Shown: positions 25,340 through 36,648, counted from the first letter of the stretch. The stretch is DNA of 64,000 nucleotides from Palsa-892 sp035555855 (GCA_035555855.1 DATMGD010000004.1:91250-155249); one strand, 5' to 3'. Numbers and translations: made by a program. The notes: generated by a model from the letters alone, not told the origin.

Positions 25340-25949
25340 CCATCGCCACAAGCATTGCTTCGGCGGCTCGCTGCAGGGCGGCGAAAGTGGGGCGTTGCCT
25401 GCCGCCGGCATATTCGCGCGGCCAGGGGATATGGACAAAGGCGACCGGCGGAGCTTTCTCTCCGCGCATTCCATTCAGCATGTGAAAAATCGCGGCGTTG
25501 CAGACATAGCCGCCGGCGTCGGTTGAAAGCCGTGCGCGCGCGCCGGTTGAACGCGCGGCCTTCACCAGCCTTGCGGCGGGCGCCGTGGTTTTCAGAAGCT
25601 TCGGTGCGCCAGGCACCAGCACGCGGTGTGCTTTCTTGCCGGTGGCGTCGAGGTGCTTTGTGCTCGCCTGATTGCGGCCGCGCGTCTCGATCCTGAGCAC
25701 GCGCGCACGGCCGGCAAGCCCGAACATCAAAACCGCATCGGGTTTTTCGCGAGCGATCCGCTGCGGCAGCTTTGCCGTATCGGTGTAGGTCGTCGGAATG
25801 ACGAGTGCGCTGACGCGCGCGGTGCGCTTTGCCCGGCGCGAACGGGCAAGCGCCTGCGCAAGCTGTTCGCTCGGGTTGTTGGCCACCCCCGGAAAGGGCC
25901 CAAAGCCGGTGACGAGGATTTTCGCCCGCTTGTTGCGCGGCCGCTTCAT
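25323..25949 (-). CDS. pcp: Pyroglutamyl-peptidase I (C15 cysteine peptidase)
   Basis: A 208-residue protein that removes N-terminal pyroglutamate from peptides. It opens with KILVTGFGPFPGVANNPSEQLAQAL, the family start; the catalytic Cys is in GGYVCNAAIFHML and the His in VAFVHIPWPREY. The middle part is Arg/Lys-rich and divergent. The ATG (25949) overlaps the stop of meaB by 4 bp (ATGA), so it is transcribed as the last gene of the methylmalonyl-CoA mutase operon. No metabolic link to that pathway is evident. Confidence 0.9.
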   Translation of the reverse strand: MKRPRNKRAKILVTGFGPFPGVANNPSEQLAQALARSRRAKRTARVSALVIPTTYTDTAKLPQRIAREKPDAVLMFGLAGRARVLRIETRGRNQASTKHLDATGKKAHRVLVPGAPKLLKTTAPAARLVKAARSTGARARLSTDAGGYVCNAAIFHMLNGMRGEKAPPVAFVHIPWPREYAGGRQRPTFAALQRAAEAMLVAMVRQPA

Positions 25950-26932
25950 GCGATGCCGAGCAGTTTCAGAATTTGCTCGGCCGCCAATGCCGGCGGCGTC
26001 TTGCCGTCGGCGACGGCTTTTTCCAGTGCGGGCATTTTCGATTTCAGCGCCGCATCCGATTTCAGCCGCTCGCGAATGCGGTCTTCGACCAGCGACCACA
26101 TCCAGCGCACTTGTTGTTCGCTGTGCTTTTTGGCGAGCCTGCCGCTCGCCGCAAGTTTCTGGCGATGCGTTTCAAGTTCTTTCCAGAGCGCGGCGATGCC
26201 GTCGCCGGTGAGCGCCGAATAGGTCAGCACCGGCGGCGCTTCGGTGCCCTGGCTCGAGGCGATAATATGCAGCGCCGCTTTGAGCGACGAGGCGGCGGCT
26301 TTGGCGCGGGCGAGATTGTCGCCATCGGCCTTGTTGACCGCGACGACATCGACAAGCTCGAGAAGGCCCTTCTTGATGCCCTGCAATTCGTCGCCGGCAC
26401 CCGGAAGCATCAGCGCCAGAAACGTATCGGTCATGGCCGCGACCGTGACCTCGGACTGGCCGATACCGACCGTCTCGACCAGTACGACGTCGTAACCGGC
26501 AGCCTCGCAGAGCAGCATGGTCTCGCGCGTTTTCGCCGCGACGCCGCCGAGCGTCCCGGCAGAAGGAGAAGGGCGCACGAAAGCGCGCTCGTCGGCGGCG
26601 AGTTTCTGCATTCGCGTCTTGTCGCCGAGGATCGAGCCGCCGGTGCGCACCGACGAGGGATCGACGGCGAGCACCGCGACGCGATGGCCGTTTTGCGTCA
26701 AGTAAGTGCCGAGCGCGTCGATGGTGGTGGATTTTCCGACGCCCGGCGCGCCGGTAATGCCGATGCGCGCCGATTTTCCGGTCGCGGGCAGGATGAGTTT
26801 CAACAGTTCCTGCGCCTCGGTGCGGTGCTCGGATTTTTTCGATTCGACGAGCGTGATGGCGCGCGCGAGCGCGGCGCGATCACCGGCGCGAAGTGCCTTG
26901 GCAAGGTCTGCTGGTTTGAGCGTTTTCGTCAT
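25946..26932 (-). CDS. meaB: Methylmalonyl-CoA mutase-associated GTPase MeaB (ArgK family)
   Basis: A 328-residue G3E-family GTPase that guards methylmalonyl-CoA mutase, gating B12 loading and reactivation. Walker A is GITGAPGVGKSTTIDALG; the switch and G-motif regions are AVDPSSVRTGGSILGDKTRM, VETVGIGQSE and VAVNKADGDNLARAK (NKxD). Start MTKTLKPADLAKAL at 26932; ATG 26950 would add six residues, and the longer frame to 27088 is out of family. It sits two genes after the mutase subunits on the same strand, exactly where it is needed. Confidence 0.95.
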   Translation of the reverse strand: MTKTLKPADLAKALRAGDRAALARAITLVESKKSEHRTEAQELLKLILPATGKSARIGITGAPGVGKSTTIDALGTYLTQNGHRVAVLAVDPSSVRTGGSILGDKTRMQKLAADERAFVRPSPSAGTLGGVAAKTRETMLLCEAAGYDVVLVETVGIGQSEVTVAAMTDTFLALMLPGAGDELQGIKKGLLELVDVVAVNKADGDNLARAKAAASSLKAALHIIASSQGTEAPPVLTYSALTGDGIAALWKELETHRQKLAASGRLAKKHSEQQVRWMWSLVEDRIRERLKSDAALKSKMPALEKAVADGKTPPALAAEQILKLLGIA

Positions 26933-26957
26933 CGAGTCGGCGGCGAGCATAGCAGGC

Positions 26958-27710
26958 TTATTGCGATTTATCGCTCTCGGGCCGGTTGCCGCCGAACAGC
27001 TTCTGCGCTTCCGGCGTGAGCAGCGGCATCGCGGCGGAGGCCGGCACGAAGGCGGTGTAATCGCCCTCGGCATAGGCGCCCACTTCATAGGGCGAGAAAT
27101 GGAAAGTGATCCCCGAAGATTTGTCCTTCACGGTCGAAGGCGCAAGTGAAGGCTGGCCGAAATTCTCGAAATCGGCCTTCCAGTCCTTGAACCACATATC
27201 CGTAAGGTCGAACGGCACGTCGCGCGCTTTCTTCTCGGCGGCGAGCGCGTCGAGGATGAGCTTCGAGAGCTTCTGCATGTCGGGGCTGCCGTCGGCCGGA
27301 TCGCGGAACAGTGTTTTGAAATCGGTGCGCTCGTCCTTGTCGCGGTCCCACAACATCGTCGTCGTGCCGTGATTGGGATGGGCGCCGCCAGTGAACTCGG
27401 ACTCATCAATAGCGATGCTGACGTACTTCCCGGCGGCGGTGCGCAGGCGATAGCCTAAACTGTAGTTGTACGGTATGCCGCGGAAGACGGTCTTATCTTC
27501 GCGCCATTGCTCGGCGGCGGCTTCCTCGTTGTCGCGGCCGAACTTTTCGCCCTCGTGGACGATCATCTTGTAGAGCTGCGGGAAGGCTTTGAGGCGATTG
27601 TCGACGCGGACATCGACTTCGACATATTCCCTGTCTGCGGTGTAGATCGCGGTGTCGTCGTCTTGTGCGCGGGCAGGCGTGAACAGGAGGGCGATCAGCG
27701 CAACCGCCAT
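26958..27710 (-). CDS. Exported DUF3298/RsiV-like protein
   Basis: A ~250-residue protein with an N-terminal signal peptide (MAVALIALLFTPARA, cleavage before QDDDT). It resembles DUF3298/DUF4163 (RsiV, PdaC) proteins by YSLGYRLRTAAGKYVSIAIDESEFTGGAHPNHGTTTMLWD and the later SSGITFHFSPYEVGAYAEGDYTAFVP, which is the typical C-terminal pattern. The GGAHP motif is the family hallmark. RsiV homologues bind lysozyme, but that function is not implied here. A TTG at 27731 could extend it by seven residues. It sits between mutase and meaB genes, an odd place for a periplasmic protein. Confidence 0.75.
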   Translation of the reverse strand: MAVALIALLFTPARAQDDDTAIYTADREYVEVDVRVDNRLKAFPQLYKMIVHEGEKFGRDNEEAAAEQWREDKTVFRGIPYNYSLGYRLRTAAGKYVSIAIDESEFTGGAHPNHGTTTMLWDRDKDERTDFKTLFRDPADGSPDMQKLSKLILDALAAEKKARDVPFDLTDMWFKDWKADFENFGQPSLAPSTVKDKSSGITFHFSPYEVGAYAEGDYTAFVPASAAMPLLTPEAQKLFGGNRPESDKSQ

Positions 27711-27732
27711 GGCGGCCTGCAAAATACGCAAG

Positions 27733-29892
<2,160 letters not shown>

Positions 29893-29908
29893 GCGCGGCT
29901 CGCTCCGG

Positions 29909-31750
29909 TTACTTGAGGCCTAGTGTAGCATGGATTTGCTGCAACGCGGCGAGGGCGTCCGAACCCGCGAAAATGAAGCTATCGACGCCGGATTCGCGCC
30001 AGGCGGCTTCATGTTCGCCGGGGCGTCCCGCTAGATAAACCGCCTTGGCGCCCGCGAATTTCAATACGTCGGCGACAGGGCCAGCCTTGCTCCCATAAAC
30101 CTCGTCGGACGAGCACAGGCAGGCGATCAGCGCACCCGACTGCTTGAAGGCGCTCACGAGGGCGCTATCGTCCTCGAAGCCGTCATTGCCAGGCGCTGCG
30201 ATGCCGCCCGCCTCGAAGAAATTCTTGGCGAAGGTCGCGCGCGGCGTGAAATCGGCCGGGGTGCCGAGATTGGCGAGGAAGACCTGCGGCTTTTTCGTGT
30301 GAGCCGCGTCGCGCAACTTCTCGAATGGCTCGGCTAACCGGATGCGGGGCAGCATTTCCGAGTGCACCGCCGGTTTATAGGTCGTGACCGACGGCTTCGG
30401 CGTGTCGATTACCGCCGGTCTTGCTTCGCCGAGATTGGGAAACTCGCTGGTGCCGGTGAGCGGATCCTTGCGCGTCGCGACATTTCTCTCGCGCGCTGTA
30501 CGGACCTCTGCGATCTTCTTCTGGATCGATCCTGCGACCAGCGCTTTGGCAACGCCGCCGGCCGTTTCGATCTCCTGGAATAGCGTCCAGGCCTTCGCGC
30601 AAAGCTCGTCGGTCAGTGCTTCGATTGCGCCGGAGCCCGCGTTCGGATCGGCGACGCGATGAAGGTTCGACTCCTCCAGCAGCATGAGCTGCAGGTTGCG
30701 CGCCATCCGCCGCGCGAAACGGTCGGGCAATCCGAGCGCCGCCGTATGCGGTAGCACCGTAATCGCGTCGGCACCGCCGGTGCCCGCTGCGACCACGGCG
30801 ACGGTCGCGCGCAGCCAGTTCACAGCAGGCTCGTAACGCGTCATCATTCGCCATGCCGTCTCGGCATGCAGCTTGACCGGCGCGGGTGAAAGCTTTGCCG
30901 CTTCCTCGATGCGCGCCCACAGCTTGCGCAACGCGCGGAATTTCGCGGTGGTGAGAAACTGGTCGGCGTCGGCGGCAAGCAGGAAAGCGATTTGTCTCCG
31001 TCCTTGATCGAGCGAGAGCCCGGCGTCTTCCATTGCACGCCAGTAGGTAAGGGCGCAGGCGAGCGCATAGGCAAGCTCCTGCGCTTCCGAGCCGCCCGCA
31101 TCGTGCACCGGCCGGCCGTCGGCGATGAAGACGCGGCCGCGGAAATTTTGCTTCGCAAGACCGGCCGCGAACTGCGCACGGCGGGCGATCGCTTCTTCGG
31201 GCAGTTCCGGCACGCTGCCGAGCGCCGCGAGCGCACTCAAGGGATCGATCCCAAAATCGACATCGAGCTTGCCGATCTCGAAACCGCGCTGTTCGACGAG
31301 TGCGATGAAATTCTTGGCCGTATTGAGCACGCGGCCGCGTGTATCGAAACGGATGGGTGCTGCATCGAGCAGCACATTGTCGAAGGCCTGCGCAAGCGCC
31401 TCGACCGAAATGTCCTCAAGGCCGTAGCCGTTCGCGGCTGGTGCCCCGGCGCCGACGAATGTAAGGCCCGTTGCGCCGTTTCCGAGTTCGTGCAGTGCCT
31501 CGGCGTTGAAGGCGGCGGGGTTCGGCAGATCGACGCGCTGCATCACCGCCCATGGCGTGCCCGCAGCGCGGCCTGCGATCGGCGCGGCGTCCTTCGCGCG
31601 CGCATAAAGCGGCTCGAGCTTGATCCCATCATAGGTTTGGGAAACCAGCTTCTTATCGAAGGAAGCGCCTTTCAGCGTCTTTTCGACGAGCTTGAGCCAG
31701 GCCTCGTGGCTGGCAGGCGGAAATTCGGCGGCGAGCTTCAGTTCGCTCAT
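29909..31750 (-). CDS. mutA: Methylmalonyl-CoA mutase small (beta, non-catalytic) subunit
   Basis: A 613-residue paralogue of the catalytic subunit, which forms the heterodimer. It has SHEAWLKLVEKTLKGASFDKKLVSQTYDGIKLEPLYAR near the N-terminus and NLHRVADPNAGSGAIEALTDELCAKAW in the barrel. The C-terminal cobalamin-type domain lacks the DxHxxG motif (it reads ANLGTPADFTPRATFAKNFFEAGG), as in other beta subunits. ATG 31750 (MSELKLAAEFP) replaces a longer open frame to 31789. It heads the operon mutA-scpA-DUF3298-meaB-pcp. Confidence 0.93.
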   Translation of the reverse strand: MSELKLAAEFPPASHEAWLKLVEKTLKGASFDKKLVSQTYDGIKLEPLYARAKDAAPIAGRAAGTPWAVMQRVDLPNPAAFNAEALHELGNGATGLTFVGAGAPAANGYGLEDISVEALAQAFDNVLLDAAPIRFDTRGRVLNTAKNFIALVEQRGFEIGKLDVDFGIDPLSALAALGSVPELPEEAIARRAQFAAGLAKQNFRGRVFIADGRPVHDAGGSEAQELAYALACALTYWRAMEDAGLSLDQGRRQIAFLLAADADQFLTTAKFRALRKLWARIEEAAKLSPAPVKLHAETAWRMMTRYEPAVNWLRATVAVVAAGTGGADAITVLPHTAALGLPDRFARRMARNLQLMLLEESNLHRVADPNAGSGAIEALTDELCAKAWTLFQEIETAGGVAKALVAGSIQKKIAEVRTARERNVATRKDPLTGTSEFPNLGEARPAVIDTPKPSVTTYKPAVHSEMLPRIRLAEPFEKLRDAAHTKKPQVFLANLGTPADFTPRATFAKNFFEAGGIAAPGNDGFEDDSALVSAFKQSGALIACLCSSDEVYGSKAGPVADVLKFAGAKAVYLAGRPGEHEAAWRESGVDSFIFAGSDALAALQQIHATLGLK

Positions 31751-31849
31751 CTTGCGGTCAACCTGTTGTGATCGTTCGCAATCTGCCACGGCAACGTGGG
31801 CGCGCCAACCCTCCGATAGCGTTAAGCCGTGAGCGGAATGGGCGAGCGG

Positions 31850-32335
31850 CTAATCGATTGCAACCATCGTCGCCGCTTCGTCGCGCAGCTTTTCCAGTGC
31901 GCTTTTCACCGATCGGCCCTGCACGACGAGATCGGGCGCGATCTCGTGCAGCGGCACCACCACGAAGGCGCGCTCCAGCATCAAGGGATGCGGGATCTGC
32001 AAATCGGGCTCGTTCACCACGAGATCGTCATAGAGCAGGATGTCGAGATCGAGCGGTCGCGGGCCGTAGCGGATTTCCTTCTCGCGGTCGCGGCCGAAAC
32101 TTTTCTCGATCCGGTTCAACTCGGCGAGCAGATCCTGCGGCGAGAGTCTCGTCTCGCCTTTGACCACCGCGTCGTAATAGCGGCCCTGCGGGATCGGCCC
32201 CCAGGAGTCCGCCTCGTAAATTTTCGAGCGCTTGGTGATTTTCACCGGCCCGTCGCTCAGCGCCTTCAGGCCGCCCGTCATGTTCTGGTCGCGGTCGCCG
32301 GTATTGCCGCCGATGGCGATATAGACTTCAGGCAT
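31850..32335 (-). CDS. folK: 2-amino-4-hydroxy-6-hydroxymethyldihydropteridine diphosphokinase
   Basis: A 161-residue HPPK that pyrophosphorylates 6-hydroxymethyl-dihydropterin in folate synthesis. Signature segments: VYIAIGGNTGDRDQNM (N-terminus), SKIYEADSWGP, LLAELNRIEKSFGRDREKEIRYGPRPLDLDILLYDDLVV (the family PROSITE region) and LQIPHPLMLERAFVVVPLHEIAPD. The ATG 32335 overlaps the folB stop by 8 bp. Last gene of the folP-folB-folK operon. Confidence 0.97.
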   Translation of the reverse strand: MPEVYIAIGGNTGDRDQNMTGGLKALSDGPVKITKRSKIYEADSWGPIPQGRYYDAVVKGETRLSPQDLLAELNRIEKSFGRDREKEIRYGPRPLDLDILLYDDLVVNEPDLQIPHPLMLERAFVVVPLHEIAPDLVVQGRSVKSALEKLRDEAATMVAID

Positions 32336-32696
32336 CCCGTTTCCTTTCCACCGTAGCGGCGACATAGTCGATCGCAGCCGGCACCGGAGCGGATGGCTTG
32401 CGCACGGTAATGCGAACGAATTTCACTTTCGGAAAATGCGCGAGCAGAACGCCTGCGACATGCGCAGCTGCGGCCTCGATCAGAAAAAACCGCTTCTCGC
32501 AGAACGCGCGCTCGGTGACCGCGATCGCTTCGCCGTAATCGACCGTTGCCTCGATGCGATCTTTCTGAATCGCTTCGTCGATTTCGATCTCGATGGCGAT
32601 ATCGAGCGTGAAACGCTGACCGAGCTTGGCTTCCGCGTCGTGCACGCCGTGCTTTGCGAACAGCACGAGGCCCTTGATGTCGATCGTGCCCTTCAT
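32328..32696 (-). CDS. folB: Dihydroneopterin aldolase
   Basis: A 122-residue enzyme that cleaves 7,8-dihydroneopterin to 6-hydroxymethyl-dihydropterin and glycolaldehyde. Start TIDIKGLVLFAKHGVHDAEAKLGQRFTLDIAIEIEID is typical (HGVxxxEaxxGQxF), with the catalytic-region VDYGEAIAVTERAFCEKRFFLIEAAAAHVAGVLL and VRKPSAPVPAAIDYVAATVER. ATG at 32696 overlaps folP (ATGA), and its end overlaps folK, so the three folate genes are tightly coupled. Confidence 0.96.
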   Translation of the reverse strand: MKGTIDIKGLVLFAKHGVHDAEAKLGQRFTLDIAIEIEIDEAIQKDRIEATVDYGEAIAVTERAFCEKRFFLIEAAAAHVAGVLLAHFPKVKFVRITVRKPSAPVPAAIDYVAATVERKRDA

Positions 32697-33532
32697 TGTT
32701 CTTCCTTGATCCGGTCGGTGATGCGTAATGCCTGCGCGTGCTCGGCAACGTCATGAACCCGCACGATGGCGGCGCCCGCCATGACGCCGATGGCATTCGC
32801 GGCGATTGTCGCCGGCAATCGCTCCGCCGGCTCGCTCGGGAACAGTTTGCCGATAAAGGATTTCCGCGACACGCCGAGCAGCACCGGGAAACCGAAACGT
32901 ACGAGTTCGCCAAGCCTGCCGATCGCCGCAAGGTTCTGCTCGAAGCTTTTGCCGAAGCCGATGCCGGGGTCGAGCACAATCTGGTCGTCGCGAATGCCGG
33001 CGCGCTTCGCGCGCTCGATGGCGATGCCGAAGAAGCGTTTGAACTCTTCAATAACGTCCAGCGAGCCATCGATCGTTTCGCGGTTATGCATGACGACGAC
33101 GGCGGCGTTATGCGCGGCCGCGACATTGGCGATCTCGGGCTCGCGCGACAGCCCCCAGACGTCGTTGACGATATGCGCGCCGGCTTTCAGACCGGCTTCC
33201 GCGACGCGCGCCTTGTAGGTGTCGATCGAGACGGGTGCCGCGGTCTGTGCCGTGATCGCCTGTATGACGGGGATCACGCGCGCAAGCTCCTCGTCCTCAC
33301 TGACCGGCGTATGGCCGGGGCGGGTGGATTCGCCGCCGAAATCGAGGATATCCGCGCCTTGCGCGACCTGTTGTAACGCTGCATCGGTGGCTGCCTTCGC
33401 TGCCGGAAACTGGCTGCCGGGAAAGAACGAATCCGGCGTCACGTTAATGATGCCCATGATCAGCGTTCGGTTCCCGAGCGGGATCAAAAGACCGCGCGCG
33501 TCTAGAAGGCGGGTAGGCGAAGGATCGAGCAT
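32693..33532 (-). CDS. folP: Dihydropteroate synthase
   Basis: A 279-residue TIM-barrel enzyme that joins p-aminobenzoate to hydroxymethyl-dihydropterin pyrophosphate; the sulfonamide target. Motifs are intact: LIMGIINVTPDSFFPGSQF, GADILDFGGESTRPGHTPVSEDEELARVIPVI, PVSIDTYKARVAEAGLKAGAHIVNDVWG, DPGIGFGKSFEQNLAAIGRL and PVLLGVSRKSFIGKLF. ATG 33532. It is the first gene of the folate operon. Tetrahydrofolate made here is also the cofactor of glyA in the serine cycle. Confidence 0.97.
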   Translation of the reverse strand: MLDPSPTRLLDARGLLIPLGNRTLIMGIINVTPDSFFPGSQFPAAKAATDAALQQVAQGADILDFGGESTRPGHTPVSEDEELARVIPVIQAITAQTAAPVSIDTYKARVAEAGLKAGAHIVNDVWGLSREPEIANVAAAHNAAVVVMHNRETIDGSLDVIEEFKRFFGIAIERAKRAGIRDDQIVLDPGIGFGKSFEQNLAAIGRLGELVRFGFPVLLGVSRKSFIGKLFPSEPAERLPATIAANAIGVMAGAAIVRVHDVAEHAQALRITDRIKEEQ

Positions 33533-33643
33533 CGAAGGAGCCGTGCCGTGCGCTGAGCGCGCGCCGAGACGCGCAGGAAGATCAGATTAGCGGCAATTTC
33601 CGGGGCTTAAAAGTGTCCTGCGAGGTGCCGGATATAGATGCGC

Positions 33644-34060
33644 TCAATAAGAAATTTTGAGCGGCAAGGCCTTGGCGCACTCGATCCACTTCTTGATCGC
33701 TTTTTCGCTGGGCAGGAACTCGACGGCCGTGCCGCTCTCCTTCATCCGGCGGTTCGCTTCCGCCATTGCCTCGGCAAGATGCTTGGGGTTGCGATGCTTC
33801 AGCCCGCGGACCGTGACGCGTACCTCGCCGAGCAGCCGCGCATAGTCGTCGCCGATGCCTTTGATGCGCATATGATCGGCGGCGTTGGCCCATTTCAGCA
33901 CGGTGCACTCATCGACGCCGATCGCGCGCGCGAGCTTCTCGCGGCCGCGCGCATTTTTTGCCTGCTCGAGAAGTTTGGCGGTCGTGCGGATCCGTTGTGC
34001 CTTGAGCCTGGCGGCGGCCGCGGCGTTCATGTCCGGGATTTTGCTGATGGGGTAGGACAT
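33644..34060 (-). CDS. DUF4332-like helix-hairpin-helix protein
   Basis: A 138-residue protein starting MSYPISKIPDMNAAAAARLKAQRIRTTAKLLEQAKNARGREKLARAIGVDECTVLKWANAADHMRIKGIGDDYARLLGEV. The two helix-hairpin-helix-like stretches (IPDMNAAAAARLKAQRI and IKGIGDDYARLL) match the DUF4332 pattern. No catalytic residues are recognisable. A role in binding DNA or protein is possible. An in-frame extension to 34126 has no support. The 296 bp upstream to the HerA-like gene hold no gene; they include an A8CT6 tract at about 34203-34217. Confidence 0.75.
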   Translation of the reverse strand: MSYPISKIPDMNAAAAARLKAQRIRTTAKLLEQAKNARGREKLARAIGVDECTVLKWANAADHMRIKGIGDDYARLLGEVRVTVRGLKHRNPKHLAEAMAEANRRMKESGTAVEFLPSEKAIKKWIECAKALPLKISY

Positions 34061-34356
34061 CGCGGGCCTCACACAAAAGCAGTCTTCATTCGGGACGCGG
34101 ATTACGCACACGAACGAACGACACACATCGAACGAGCAGGAAACCGGTCGGGACCGGGCAGGGATTATGCGCGAATGATTTTTGGAATCTCAAGGGCGCC
34201 CGAAAAAAAACTTTTTTGGTCTTGCCACACCGCTAAAGTTGGCGGTTGAGGGGAGCGGCCGAGGGGAGTGGTATGGCAGCGCCGGACCCCTTATAAGAAC
34301 CTGCACCCGGCTTCACCGAAGGGGCGGTCGAACGAGGGCGGTCACCAAGGGCAGCG

Positions 34357-35940
34357 ATGGCAAAAAAAGCAGCACCTAAATCTTCATCCGCGAAATCCGC
34401 ATCGGACAAGCCCGCCAAGAGCGGCGCGGCGGCCACGCCCGCGATGAAGGGCGGCGATGTCGATGGCAAGGTGTTCGCCGGCATGAGCGTGCAGCCCGAA
34501 TATCTCACGCTCCGGCTCGCCAACCGCCACGGCCTCGTCACCGGCGCGACCGGCACCGGCAAGACGGTGACGCTGCAGGTGCTTGCCGAAGGTTTGTCGC
34601 GCGCCGGCGTTTCGGTATTCGCCGCCGACATCAAGGGCGATCTCTCGGGCGTCGCCGAGATGGGCGAGGGCAAGGATTTTCTGCTGAAGCGCGCACAGGA
34701 AGTCGGCATCAAATACGAGCCCGACCAGTTTCCCGTCGTGTTCTGGGATCTTTACGGCGAGCAGGGCCACCCGATCCGCGCGACGATCTCCGAGATGGGG
34801 CCGCTCCTGCTCTCGCGCATCATGAATTTGAACGACACGCAGGAAGGCGTGCTCAACATCGCCTTCCGCGTCGCCGACGACGAAGGCCTCCTGCTCCTCG
34901 ACCTCAAGGATTTGCAGTCCCTGCTGGCGCATGTCGCGGAAGAAGCGGCGACACTCACCACCAAATACGGCAACGTCTCCTCGGCGACGATCGGCGCCAT
35001 CCAGCGCCAGCTTCTCGTGCTCGAGAACCAGGGCGGCGCCAATTTCTTCGGCGAGCCCGCGCTCGACATTAAAGACATCATGCGCACCGACCGTTCGGGG
35101 CGCGGCAACATCAACATCCTCGCCGCCGACAAGCTGATGAACAATCCGCGGCTCTACGCGACGTTCCTGCTGTGGCTGCTCTCGGAGATGTTCGAGCAAC
35201 TCCCCGAAATCGGCGATCCCGACCAGCCGAAACTCGTCTTCTTCTTCGACGAAGCGCACCTTCTGTTCGATGAGGCACCGAAGGTGCTCCTGCAGAAGGT
35301 CGAGCAGGTCGTCCGCCTGATCCGCTCCAAGGGCGTCGGCGTCTATTTCGTCACGCAAAACCCGATCGACGTGCCCGAGACCGTGCTCGCCCAGCTCGGC
35401 AATCGCGTCCAGCACGCGCTCCGCGCCTATACCCCCGCGGAACAGAAGGGGGTCAAGGCGGCGGCACAGGCTTTCCGGCCCAACCCCAAACTCAACACCG
35501 AGCGCGTCATCACCGAACTCGGCAAGGGCGAGGCGCTTGTCTCTTTCCTGGAAGGCAACGGCGTGCCGGAGATCGTCCAGCAGACCCTGATCCGCCCGCC
35601 GTCCGCCCGCGTCGGACCGGTGACGCCTTCGGAGCGGCGCTCGATCATCTCGGCAAGTCCGGTGCGCGGAAAATACGACGAGACGGTCGATCGCGAATCC
35701 GCATACGAGATCCTGCAGAAAAAAGCGGCACAGGCCGCGCCGGCGGAAGACAGCAAGACCGAAAGCGGCGGCGGTTTCATCGGCAGCGTGCTCGGCGGCA
35801 TTTTCGGCGGCGGCAAGTCGCGCCGCATGTCGACCGGCGAGGTCGTCGTCAAGCAGGTCGCCCGCTCGGTCGCGAGTCAGGTCGGAACGCAAGTCGGCCG
35901 CGCGATTGTGCGAGGCATTCTCGGCGGCCTGAAACGATAG
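34357..35940 (+). CDS. HerA/YjgR-type helicase-like ATPase (DUF853)
   Basis: A 527-residue FtsK/HerA-superfamily ATPase. The Walker A is GLVTGATGTGKTVTLQVLAEGL, Walker B LVFFFDEAHLLFDEAPKVLL, and the family signatures FWDLYGEQGHPIRATISEMGPLLLSRIM, RGNINILAADKLMNNPRLYATFLLWLL, GVGVYFVTQNPIDVPETVLAQLGNRVQHALRAYTP are complete. The N-terminus is Lys/Ala/Ser-rich and the C-terminus has a Gly-rich GGGFIGSVLGGIFGGGKS stretch. Related bacterial YjgR proteins have no settled function. The gene stands alone. Confidence 0.93.
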   Translation: MAKKAAPKSSSAKSASDKPAKSGAAATPAMKGGDVDGKVFAGMSVQPEYLTLRLANRHGLVTGATGTGKTVTLQVLAEGLSRAGVSVFAADIKGDLSGVAEMGEGKDFLLKRAQEVGIKYEPDQFPVVFWDLYGEQGHPIRATISEMGPLLLSRIMNLNDTQEGVLNIAFRVADDEGLLLLDLKDLQSLLAHVAEEAATLTTKYGNVSSATIGAIQRQLLVLENQGGANFFGEPALDIKDIMRTDRSGRGNINILAADKLMNNPRLYATFLLWLLSEMFEQLPEIGDPDQPKLVFFFDEAHLLFDEAPKVLLQKVEQVVRLIRSKGVGVYFVTQNPIDVPETVLAQLGNRVQHALRAYTPAEQKGVKAAAQAFRPNPKLNTERVITELGKGEALVSFLEGNGVPEIVQQTLIRPPSARVGPVTPSERRSIISASPVRGKYDETVDRESAYEILQKKAAQAAPAEDSKTESGGGFIGSVLGGIFGGGKSRRMSTGEVVVKQVARSVASQVGTQVGRAIVRGILGGLKR

Positions 35941-36167
35941 GTACGCCGTCCTACACTTCTCCGGTTGATGCCGTCTCTGCTTAACGCAGGGCTGATATCT
36001 CCTGCACGCATGCGCATCGCGTTGCGATGCATGCGCTGCGCTATCCGAAAGTCGCAAATTCGCTGCTGAAACATGACAAGCGCGTGACTCATTTTCTTGC
36101 AACGCAATATTACTCTCGCTCATCCATTGGATGATTTTTTTTCGCGAAGCCTGTAAAGAAAAACGTG

Positions 36168-36608
36168 ATGCGATTCCTGCCCGCCGCCCGAATTGTAATG
36201 CTCGACGCCGACGCGCGTCATCGCGACGCCGTTTGCAAGGGCCTCGGCGAACTCGGCCTCTTGCAGGTTCTCGCGGCCGGCACGCTGCCGGACGTCAAGT
36301 CGATGGCAGTGGAGCGCGCGGTGGATCTCATCATCGTCGACGGCCGCGGCTTCGAGGACCTCGCCCGCGAGCAGGGCAAGAGAGTGCTGTCCAACCCGCT
36401 GATCGGCGACGGCACGCCGGGCATCCTGCTTTCCGCCGATACTTCGCGCGTCATGGTGCATGAGGCTCATAACGCCGGCTATCGCGCGGTGGTCGCGCTG
36501 CCGTTTTCGCCGCGCTTGCTCTATCGCCGAATTGGTTCGATCCTGCAGCGGGCCCGCCGTATCCATCGCCAGGGCGGCGCTTCCGTCCTCGGCGCACCGG
36601 AGAACTAG
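36168..36608 (+). CDS. Receiver-like (CheY-fold) protein with altered conserved residues
   Basis: A 146-residue single-domain protein. RIVMLDADARHRDAVCKGLGELGL resembles the start of a receiver with an acidic cluster, VDLIIVDGRGF contains the position of the phospho-acceptor Asp, and VVALPFSPRLLYRRIGSIL corresponds to the KPF motif, in which the conserved Lys is Leu. Phospho-signalling may therefore be lost or altered. GTG 36165 directly precedes the chosen ATG. No kinase gene is adjacent. The upstream 227 bp contain a GCATCGC/GCGATGC hairpin at 36014-36030. Confidence 0.7.
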   Translation: MRFLPAARIVMLDADARHRDAVCKGLGELGLLQVLAAGTLPDVKSMAVERAVDLIIVDGRGFEDLAREQGKRVLSNPLIGDGTPGILLSADTSRVMVHEAHNAGYRAVVALPFSPRLLYRRIGSILQRARRIHRQGGASVLGAPEN

Positions 36609-36648
36609 GCGAGCGGCGTGACGAGAACGGCGTAAAAGGAAGCGCACC

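Noticed and set aside
36014..36030. GCATCGC-gtt-GCGATGC hairpin after the HerA-like gene as a terminator
   Set aside because: Seven-bp stem, no T-tract and repetitive GCATGC context; too weak to call.
34384..36123. A 579-residue antisense frame over the HerA-like gene
   Set aside because: Real gene on the plus strand has intact Walker motifs; the antisense frame is a shadow.
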